Position numbers and translations under genes: made by a program. Under the pieces are notes generated by a model. It was given only the letters and a program-made list of their open reading frames with translations. It did no database searches and had not been told where the DNA came from. Positions 19,701 to 26,700 of a stretch of DNA of 64,000 nt are shown here, piece by piece. Location of the stretch: assembly GCA_937871285.1 (NCBI GenBank), contig CALMQS010000069.1, forward strand, positions 50,388 through 114,387, written 5' to 3'. The first letter of the stretch is position 1. Every line of letters starts with the position of its first letter. This stretch comes from an uncultured Sphingobacteriales bacterium. GTDB lineage: Bacteria > Bacteroidota > Bacteroidia > Chitinophagales > Chitinophagaceae.

Positions 19701-19781
19701 AATAATAGCAGGCTCTTCAACTGCCCCAACGGTATTCAGGAAGCATATTCCCAATATCAGCATGCACAGGTGTTTTAGCAT
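10764..19781 (-). CDS. Giant RHS-repeat protein with C-terminal toxin-like tail
   Basis: A 3005-residue secreted protein (signal peptide 1-20). In order: beta-rich and fibronectin-like segments (about 25-300), a DUF6443-like region starting near 304 (FDGSLRNRQT), a long Cys-containing helical and beta part (about 650-1990) with two LamG-like domains (about 1407-1567 and 1714-1847), and YD/RHS repeats (about 1990-2700). The RHS core follows with YDRRLGRFLSVDP, YQFASNRP and DLDGLEY, ending at residue 2765. The last 240 residues are a variable tip that looks like phospholipase A2. RHS proteins form a shell that encloses the toxic tip. The gene sits at the end of a co-oriented locus that includes an SpvB/TcB-like partner and is overlapped by the candidate immunity lipoprotein. 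No type IX sorting tail is visible, so the export route is open. Confidence 0.85.
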   Translation of the reverse strand: MLKHLCMLILGICFLNTVGAVEEPAIIAPLEGYLGQLKPGSFAQVQDMGFYADQERNPHKFEATFTRNIITFSIDEASPFFLRSPFEATIVYRLYYSFKTAPYNEDSLAENQTLTINYDTAKGKSIKTKNSFVFENAVWVRLNIVSVTTSAEGWNPLPSLKITNELQIERVYNFDCDENKVPQIDFNPPLENDAGELDVFWQPAEGADEYDLEWTYIDQPAYDAHVYGSPGTEYFEKNVFKNNAARVTLNHTVHHYPVPLLYNNHGWLIFRVRPVQVKPSGQRTEANWSASNTFECKQGHEDKLNWQASTSFAEEGRRKSVLQYFDGSLRNRQTVTKDNTENTTVVAEAFYDYQGRPVIQVLPAPTISKLIKHTPGFNHFLNTTEYYKDNYDKLLPNRDYCDGAAPALDPEKGGAAQYYSPQNPQKTEGNNKLIPDANGFPYTETKYLQDNTGRIAAQSGVGPYHRLATEHETRYYYGNPDQTELDALFGTEAGDASHYFKHMVRDANGQYKVSYIDMHGRTVATALAGDLPGGMKLERLPSKQDDYITKTLTNVSNNVIKGITIESSKGLLVAKPGNHTFSYSLLPDTVNINNCAGTDICYTCSYTLEITISDDCGNKQFGGNPFVYTGVVGNISDACSNLPALFTRNFDKVLEEGSYTITKKLTIRDEALQTYQAAFDTTDLCKTLQDFVEEQKQVFLNSTNSCATPCLNCQQQLDASQQAFLNRFIADNGLNANLETDRRLATAAYEKLSAQCEELCGGAQQKNYLANLRMMMLRDVTPPYGQYANIEDHTGTADNKQYYINGIFGPISSGNSSCRYTISSLQYKHANGTPATVTILRNGNWVTLTPQQLTIAEFVLNFEPSWAETLADNLHPERMQYAILNTTPVVNNQPAVGSSSYNWDMDFIGTGTFEEAQQKGYLNPTNNIAFTRRYPTLFAGSSVNADPFFKMHPILRNQMQVFMQQVTAAGSYTADIWNAASFAGFCSHEGDEACMQKQITDPFSTQGCTADLDVAWQAFRAIYKSKKDELILAMVKSNTGSAPVIDETKYRSYFSDIYTNIKYGTGINDINNKNEAEAALQNFYQDQSSCNSYAELWWNKLSPCDIHKLLPYKTVLLADLVTVCAKGSDASHPMGASSIAPGVTNTYQNFGEVIAHYVQLYNTANPATPIGVPDCNGSLISFPAAYSMPQVWTGKPVITKPEPCECEKLAQLHHAYTQENNDAGFGAYIERVLHTTVRNGMLDTLLNLCSGAIDCKFISTAVYLPPALQCGTENACVPCTAIKEGFDAFASAYPNAAPRFEESTPEQQNINQLFAYYMNNRFGFAKQAQEYLSFMDSCEVKVLNGCDSLNNLTRSFNKDVNPYRVEAFCHSNELDPPLIKDLNTIVSDGYLHWPKAIRDTTGRNWVYFQHRRAGSSFCLENGYSIEFRFKSLKKVLRPNDDVFYFTDRNTGFVLHRRETDRRGFHLLSINAINPEDERPVNIHSGLILMDEDPDVIYKAWSVIKLEVKAAYISIYYNGRLIKQAARTTMPLRNWPAFTLAFLDYQAALDWIRVYDGNDVPVYFDDFNSTDTRSTVSPSFVCPQPVPDCQAAFIKYYNQQRGTSYTYGQIDSVYFNTCGKHLDVCGNNNLLKDSLIRLADAYKANYNSIDDSGVDTGLPPVYWVTGGYSSYTGLPVSSSNLSVIADTGVLHMPTGSDPLYYSSIGYRNLKGICIENEYAVEVRIKNPVAASQGGDVVMSASTHSINIDSSDIDEDFAVDFVPNRPNASFYRLRGVLHYDTSFSYKDFQDWRIIKMSVKTDSFRVYYEGNLIFRAPRDGRSFIDRIDPYLSFQQGINVQLDWMKLYGTNDELILFEDFNDTANLASHAKSYQCPSPDCITRFTKYFNNQWSETYSPDQIDSLYSASGIALNVCGDSTAPPVFNPALLLCRKNAAIIPVEARNELPCADSLSFAISRGYERYAVYKDSVRGSFTRVFLDKCLRAVMHETFVVHQPVSEYHYTLYYYDQAGNLVKTIPPQGVHPNFDVNWLQHVKQARTENNILVPEHGFITQYRYNTLNQVVQQQTPDAGVSRFWYDRIGRLVLSQNAKQAASFSAGGEGPGVTYSYTLYDHLSRITEAGQLNNAGSEMNNSISRTPVQLQNWMNSNASCKKQVTATFYDQRAGESYLQKDLLPYIMRQSNLRNRVSFSVFTEAGNLNNYDYAVFYNYDIHGNIDTILQDYGSAGVMAQQGNRYKRITYQYDLVSGKINRVSYQPRLYDPVTKQSVIQPDAFYHQYSYDAENRLTDVYTGADETHWDHDAHYRYYKHGPLSRAVIGENQVQGIDYAYTLQGWLKAVNGAFTEENPVSKDAYGFSLHYYGNDYTAINASGAYSGLSTKLEMFNAYKPLFNGNISSMAVNIGRLGAPLLYNYQYDQLNRLTGMDAYKGNTTGKNIWDNGLTVTQEYKESISYDANGNILAYNRNGLGSALAMDNLTYHYQPGNNKLDHVKDRVPASAYPEDIDDQQPGNYAYDETGNLIKDNAGGISKIEWTVYGKIKSVTKTNGETIAYTYDAAGNRISKEVTVPNATTTTFYVRDANGNVMAVYGINNRDNKLLLNEQHLYGSSRLGIFIPAKDLSAMPLKPVNMGYGNSGSLIIFERGKKFFELNNHLGNVLATVSDKKKGHDAGNGTIDYYEADIVSAQDYYPFGMEMPARTFRGGPGGYRYGFNGKENDNDAGEGIQDYGMRIYDRRLGRFLSVDPLTNKYPELTPYQFASNRPIDGVDLDGLEYIAFHHYANGAVAKTKFYKMTDKDIKRLGGTTAGVHYSVPFGPGGRGIVHYAYDAAGNRTDERWEQRQVGGASDFEFHGLYSGGGSVTHDGNPKSTNYNFNEQPIDWADAIAKRHDKDYAAVTSENYATYLEDIRTLQADKDMVNRIDDFISKNWYKIRGMQLDGPEGIDTPVRTTSSTELEGSLYGQRILINALGIYKQWKVENNKSNDDKYKANREAFGKVHPNTALILDNIPAAKKQE
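10767..11486 (-). other. RHS C-terminal tip: phospholipase A2-like domain
   Basis: Residues 2766-3005 of the RHS protein, after the DLDGLEY end of the RHS core. The segment has a glycine-rich loop GLYSGGG, then P-I-D-W-A-D-A-I-A-K-R-H-D-K-D-Y, then a helix containing QADKDMVNRI. The order Gly-loop, D..A..HD..Y, then AD..+ is that of bacterial and parvoviral (VP1-type) phospholipase A2 domains, where the His-Asp pair is catalytic. Here these are H2879 and D2880 (11142-11147). The canonical Ca-loop YxGPGN is only approximately matched. Confidence 0.5.
13481..13514. repeat. REP-like GC-rich element inside the RHS gene
   Basis: TCACCCCAGGCCCCTCACCC followed by CCGGCGGAGAAGGA resembles the short extragenic elements (CCTCACCCC...CTCC-GGAG type) scattered in many bacterial genomes. 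It is far more GC-rich than its surroundings and adds about a dozen residues (SAGGEGPGV) between two normal RHS motifs. No second copy was seen in this window. Confidence 0.4.
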
Positions 19782-19973
19782 AAGCCGGGTGCTTTTTGGT
19801 TTGCGGTTTGGTCTTGCCTGCTCTCCGCTTCTTTTGATCTTTACTTCCTTCGGGCAGGAAGGGGTAGTGCATCAGCTTCAGCAGAGAGTGGCAATGACCT
19901 GGTGTTGTTATTCCTTTAATGCAGTAACAATATGGCATTCATCCAAAGCTTCTCCTGTCGTTGGCCTGTTATT
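19782..19973 (-). other. 192-nt spacer before the RHS gene
   Basis: The only long gap between the four downstream genes of this locus. It holds no convincing gene. A short hairpin CTTCCT-TCGGGC-AGGAAG lies at 19844-19861, about 65 nt before the RHS start; it could be a leader structure or a processing site. No Bacteroidota promoter was recognised. Confidence 0.3.
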
Positions 19974-20699
19974 TCAATACACATTGTTTACTACTGAATA
20001 ACTTTCATAGGTAGCAACGGTTGCCCATTTATTGTTTTGCTTTTTTATAAATTTTGTATAATCAAAAATGGTTTCTTTAAAAGCCGCTTTACTATGCTCC
20101 AAAAACTTAGCGGTAATAATAATGCCATTGGGCTTTGTTTTACCGGCCTCCAGATTTTGCGTTGCCCGTTGTATATAATCTATTCTTTGGGGCAGGAAGG
20201 TGTTTTTGTTATAGGTGATGGAGCACCGGCTGTAATCAGATTCAGGCGCGAAATGAAATACCAGGGTTCGGGTAGCTTTATTGTCTGTGATGGATACGAA
20301 ATGTATATTAGCTGCTATGAAAGCGGAATCCCAGTCGTCAATTACCAGTCTTCCTTTTTCAATAGGGGCGGTAGCATTGGTGAGCACTATGGTTTTTTCG
20401 TTATGATATATGGCGGCATTCACACTGTCGTTTTGAATGAATTCCATATTATCCGTTTTGCAATAGTAATTGCTGCCTTTTATTTTGAAATAAACAGTAA
20501 GGGCATCTGCTATTTTTTCCGGGGCACTTTCCATTGCGTATTGATATTGGATCGTAAAACTATTATAACCCGTGCCGGAATAAGCATTCCTTATCTTTTG
20601 CAATTCTTCTGCAGCAAGGTCAAAATGCTGGGTATAGGTATTGCCTGTGATCAGCAGCAGCAGCAATAAAACGACTGGTGTTCTCCCGGTTAATATCAT
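19974..20699 (-). CDS. Secreted protein of unknown function, LolA-like fold possible
   Basis: A 241-residue protein with a Sec signal peptide (about 1-23, cleavage near NTYTQ). The mature protein has a helix, then repeating beta strands with alternating polar and hydrophobic residues (YFKIKGSNYYCKTD, TIVLTNAT, TLVFHFAP), a pattern like the half-barrel of LolA/LolB-type periplasmic carriers. I do not recognise a named family. It is 6 nt downstream of the SpvB-like gene and upstream of the RHS gene, so it probably belongs to the same system, perhaps as a chaperone or lipid-binding helper. Confidence 0.6.
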   Translation of the reverse strand: MILTGRTPVVLLLLLLITGNTYTQHFDLAAEELQKIRNAYSGTGYNSFTIQYQYAMESAPEKIADALTVYFKIKGSNYYCKTDNMEFIQNDSVNAAIYHNEKTIVLTNATAPIEKGRLVIDDWDSAFIAANIHFVSITDNKATRTLVFHFAPESDYSRCSITYNKNTFLPQRIDYIQRATQNLEAGKTKPNGIIITAKFLEHSKAAFKETIFDYTKFIKKQNNKWATVATYESYSVVNNVY

Positions 20700-20705
20700 G
20701 ATGTT

Positions 20706-23700
20706 TTATTTTAGGCTATTACGGGTTTCTTTAATTGTTTTAATACCGCGCTCCGTTTCCTTCTTCACCCGTGTCAATGATCCGTCATCATCATATTCAT
20801 AAAATGTAGCGTAATTATTTTCGTCCAGCTCGCCCATCAGCCGGAGGCTTACGGCATCGTACACAAATGATCTCATACTGGCATTGTATGGAAGAAAGCG
20901 CCAGTCGTCAAAAAATATTTTTCCCGAATTGCCCCTGTTGCCTGCCGCTTTCAGATAGATCTCCATTTTTTTAGCACCTGCGGGTATTATTATCGCTTCT
21001 TCAATCCTCTGCCAGCCTTCAATAATATTTCCTGATGGTTTCAGCAGGTCGTGCTGTGAAAAGTAGTTACCATATTGGTCTGTGTAATAGATCTCAATTA
21101 ACGCGTTTTCATAATTACCGCATTTACAGTTTGTATCCTCCTTTGCCCATGCACTTACCAGGTAGGTATTACCTGCGGCGGGCGAAAACTCATCATAAAT
21201 GATATTGTCTGAAGTTCTTGTACCCTCCCAACTTATACAACGAGTTGTGTTTTTAACAATAGCTGCTTCCGCTGTACGCACACTGTTATGAAAATTGCTT
21301 ACAGGTATGATTTCAGGATTTATAGCATTGGGTTTTTTCCAGTTAAGAACGGCAAGCCCTTCCCCTTCGCCATCGGTATGCTCTACTCTTATTTTATAGT
21401 ATTTGCCATGGTACAATTTTACAGGATCACTGTACAGAGAGGTATTCCGTGCATTGCTAAAATATACCGGGTCATTAGGGAAAGCATTCAATACCAGGTT
21501 ATCATCTATCCATAATTTAAAAGCATTATCGGCTGCCACGCTAAACTGGTAAAGACCCTCGGGATCTGTATTTGCCGTACTGTTGCCTTTTCGAAGGGTC
21601 ATATAGCCTTCCCATACCACTTTATAAAAATGCTGGTTCCTGGTTAATCCGAGCTTGTTCCGGGTTGTACTTCTCCTGTCGTAATTAATATCTACCCGGT
21701 CTTTTATAACAGGCGTCGCAGTGCCGGCACTGTAATTGTATGCGTCTAATCCGTAATTATCGTTCCAGTAATTGTAGTTGCTGTAAACAGTAGCTTTTAA
21801 CCCGGCTCCGTTATTCACCCGGTTAACGGTGCTGCGAAAGGCTGTATCCGAATTAAACCGCATACCGGGAGATATCTCTGTGCGCAAAGTGTCTCCCAAT
21901 TTGATCATTATTTTTACATCGCTTCCGGCAGGTATCCCCAGGCTGAATTTTCCGCTATGGGCTTCTTCATTAACAATATAGCGCTGTAAAGCTGTGGCAG
22001 GAATATGCTTTTGAATAGTGCACGGAATATCGCATTTGTTATTATTGTATTCATAATCCTCAAACCCTTCAAATGCCTGCTCCGTATATTTTGAATTTTG
22101 AGTAATAGCAACCGGCATAGTTTCATAGTACCCATACTGCACCGTATTGTATCTGCCAAGAGGATCTTTGTTTTCTGTTTCATATCCTCTCCGGTTAAAT
22201 TGCGTGCTTTGTGTATTCCAAACCCAGCGAACAGTATCTGAACCGGCTGTTATTCCGTTTGTAGTAAATATCCAGTAAGGATTGAACCCGGTTATGGTAC
22301 CATAGGTACGGATATTGGTGGCGCTGTTGTTTTCCGGAATACCGGATTCCGTTCTGTTCCCGTAATAACGGTATGCCTTATCCATACGCCAGTTACCCAA
22401 TATACCCCAACGGTAAGGGTTAGTGGCAGTATCGGCTATTTGTGAAATACAGGCATCTGTGGCAACTGTTTGCTCACAGTAAAAGGAATCACATTCCTGT
22501 ATAAGTCTTTCACCATTGCCACAGGCTGTATATTCAATGGTTAACTGCGGAGCCGTAGAGCAGGGAATATTTAATTTGGCGCCGGCATCATAACCATTCG
22601 TTACATTGCTGCAACTGGTGCATCCGGGAATAGCCAGGGCGGGCGCTATTGCAGCAAGCCTGTTTTGTTGCGCCTGCGCCTGGAGGCTGGTAATAATATT
22701 ACTGTTGCCGGGAGCATATGCATTACATCCGTTTACATAGTCCTGTGTATAACTGTTGGTTGCCCAGAAGCAAACACGTACAGGTTCAGTGGTAAGTCCC
22801 TCCGGCGCTTCCGGACTTATCTGGATATAGGCGTCCTGACCGGGATCCCTTACCATCCCTGCTACCATATTTTTAACATCCACAATAAAGCTGTTTTGCT
22901 TTTTTGTGGCGGGAATAACGGCTTTGGTTAATTCATCAAGACTTCTGTTATTAAATATGTTTTGCGTTTTCGCATTGTTATCAGAAAGGGTATTCAGATC
23001 AAGATCATTGAATAAGTTCTTATTGGTAACCCTGTGCAGAATGGCATTGCTTTGAAGCCGGCCGGCATTAGGATCGAGTAATTTATGCGGCGTTGCGGCA
23101 TTATGGTCGCGGGTAGTATAATCCCAGTCAAACCCTCTGCTGTCACTTTCTTCATGCAGCCCGTAATGCGGATACAATGCAAGGCTTGAGCTAACAATAG
23201 TAGCCCCGGAAGGGATGGCTGTAAGATCAAATTTCAACCAGCTCTTTTCCCTGCTCAGATACGCACAGGCTCCCCCGGGATTTCTTTTTCGATGCAATGA
23301 TTCAAAATAGGGAGCATTGGTATAAGCCCTGTATTCTGTACCATTAAATGTACACCCCCTTCCGCTGAGCTTTTGATTATAATAGATGGAAAATGAACTT
23401 ACCGGGCTAAGCACTATTTTCTTCACCGCGTTTATTTTTGTAGTAATCGTTTGGGGCAGATACCTGGCATCTTCGACTTTCCAGAGATCTTTATACGATT
23501 GCGCTGTGCTGTTAATTACCCCAATGGTGCTATCCAGCACTAATCTCCATTTCCCGGCTACCTGCTGCACCGGGTTTCGCAAGCTCCGGATATTGCCAAT
23601 GCCGGTAGCTGCCATATTGCGCATGCCCGAGCGCAGTATTTGCAGGTCGTTTCCCGTTCCGGTAAAAAATTTACCGTTTTCATCAATGAAATACATGCCG

Positions 23701-26700
23701 CTTAGTCCTTTATTGTAGTGAATTTTACCGGCATCCACGGCCCATATTTTTTTAGTGACCGCAGGCATCATAACAGGCTGGTTACAGATACCCAAACCGG
23801 TACATATATTTATGCCGTTATTCTCCAACTGTTTTTCCAGCCCGTTAAACACTTTGATTTCATCGCCGCTTTCAAAATATTTTTCAATGCCCGGATACCC
23901 GGGAGCATTAATAAGCTTACCATTACTGAAGCTAACATTATGAAATACCGCACCAATATTGCTATACGCGCTTCCCATACCGCTGTAAGCCCAGTGTGCG
24001 GGATAGTTGAACTGGTAGATGGGGTCGTTAAATTCGTTTTGTGTTTTGGTCAGCAGCACATCTCCCGTTTCGCCATCATATAAAATATTTTCAGTTGTAA
24101 CCAAACTGCCTTTTTCATATACCATCATCTTATCAACAATACCATAGCGCTGTACTACTTTAGTTATAGCTACCGAGCGGAAGCGGTTCATTTCAAAGTG
24201 GGGTATAAACCAGGGAAAAGGAATGGTTACAGGCAAAATACCAATCAGAAATCCGTCTATATTGAATTCCATGCCTGCACCCTGTGATTTGAATTCCTGT
24301 TCCCGCATGTCAACCATCAGTTCAATATCTTTTCCAATTTCCGCCTGCATATTAATATGCCCGTTGGCGGAGTCTGCAACTGCCACCGTACCGGATAATC
24401 GTTTAACTTCCGTGTTCTCATCCTGTACTTTATAATAATACTTTGTATAGGCTAAAGGGTTAGCCGGATCATTTTCAGGATAAGAAGCGGTACCTTTCAG
24501 CTTTCCGTTCATATCATTAATCTCTATTTTAAAACCCTGCGAAAAGGTCAGCGTTTTTTTGGAATACAGGTTCAGGATCTGCAGGAGATTTTCTGAATGA
24601 TATTTTCTTTTTTCAAGCGGCGTATGCTCCACTATTGCGGGAAAATCATACGTGGTATAGAACTCCGATTCTTCGTAACCGCTTGCGGATTTAATATCTT
24701 TGTAATGAATGCCCCGCGTTCTTACTTTACTGTATCCAACGGAAGCGGAAGGAAAAAATGCTTCTCCCAGCGGATGCTCCGAATACATATTATTAACGGG
24801 AGCTAAAGGTGCTATCTGTTCATTATATTCTACAGGCTCCCTGAAAGGGTTTTCTTCATTGCCTATAATGGGCTCATAACTCGCCACCCCGCTGCTCATT
24901 ACCGTTCTAACGCCATTAATGTCTTTAACGGTAGTGTAATCGTATTCCAGTCCGTACGTTGCCTCCTGTTCCGCACCTCCTGTCATTTTATTCCAGCCGT
25001 CGTAAATGGTTATCCGCTTCACTCTTAAGCCATCGCCATATTTTTTATACTCCGGGTTATTCAATCGTACAAAAGATTGGGCGGTGTTTACTTTTTTTGC
25101 CCATCCTCTGATCCTTGCCTGTACAGGAAACTTCAGGAACAGCTCGCTGATATTGCCCATTACCGCAAAAGTGGCTTTTACTACTGCCAGCGCGTCAAAG
25201 TTGCCGTTAAGGTCGGAGCCGGGATAAGCTTTGGATGGCAGGTTAAGCTTTAATACCTGCAATGCAGTTTTAACCAGCGGACTCGCGTCACCATCGCCGT
25301 GATTTATTATACCGGTTCCTTTTATTTTAATCCAGATAATACTATTGTCGGTTGTTAATCCGTAATCCTCGTATTGCGCATAAGTAGTAACCTGTTCATT
25401 ACCGCTTCCATACAGGTCGCCAGGCATCTGCACCCTTAGCCGGAAATAAAGTTTTGAAGTGCCGGATAAATACTTTTCAAAAATTTCTTTTCTGACCGCA
25501 GCGGGCAGGGTAGCGCTGATGGCGGATGGGAGCCTGACAAATACATACCGGCAATCCTTAAACCCTTCTTCCGTCGTACTATATAAATTACCGGTCATAT
25601 TACCCAGGCTGGCAGCGCTGCCAAAGCCGGCAATGGTGAACATTTGCATGGCTCTCCTGTTTTGCACATAAGCGTAATCGTCTGATTCATACTGTACATT
25701 TAGCCTTCCGCCGGAGGGGAGCACGATGTCGCTGAGCGTCCATGCCGCCGCATGCATAGCGGCTTTTGTGCTATCCCATTTCCCATTGTTCGTTTCATTA
25801 CCGTTTTGAAGCGTATAGGGATAATCGGCATTGCTCATTTGCGCCGGGTTGTTCCGGGCATCTTTATAATTTCCCCAGCGATCGAAACCTTTTGGATCAT
25901 AGCCGGGATTGTATGCCGCTTTTGGGTCACTGCCAGGATCATTTATATCCTTCGGATGATACAGGAAGACATAAGGTTTTTTTTGGCCTTTGTTGTTTTT
26001 GTTATAAGTGAACCATATCTTTTTTAAAGTGAGTTTTCCTTTGCCCGGAGCAGAGGAAGGAACGCCCAGGCAAAGCTCATAATTGTATTCAAAATGAACC
26101 GTTTTTACCGGTTTGGCCGCTTCTTTGTTTTTAACATAATCTGCTTTACTGTATACATCAATTTGTTTAAGATAGCGGAGTGGCTGCTGCATATCTGTTC
26201 CGCCATTTTCCCCTTTCGATCCAAAGGCGTCTTCCCGCAGTTCTCCCCGCTGCGGGTCATTCAGCGTAAAAGTGGCAATCATTGATTTTGATTCAATTGA
26301 ATGCAGGTACCATATTTCTTTTTGGCCGTAGATATAGCTTCCTTTATCGTCGCTGTAATCTGTTTTCAACCCCTCGCTATAAGTGGCTTTATTTTCAGCA
26401 AGGGGAGTACGCCAGCGAAACATATAATTATTTCCATACGGTCTGCAATAATTAAATTTTACCGCGTCGCCCATATCGTCATCGGTTATACCATCCCCCG
26501 TTTTATCGGTATAGTCTGCCGAAACAATTCCTGTAAGCAGAAATGAATGTGCATAAGCCGGGATTTCTTCCGCCCCGTAAAAATTGTCTTTGCCTTTGGT
26601 GTTACGTATTGTATTATCTGTTCCGGGAGTGTATTCCACCAATCCTGTTTGTATATCAGCAACTGCTTTATCTGCACTAAAGCTTACCTCTTTCTGTATG

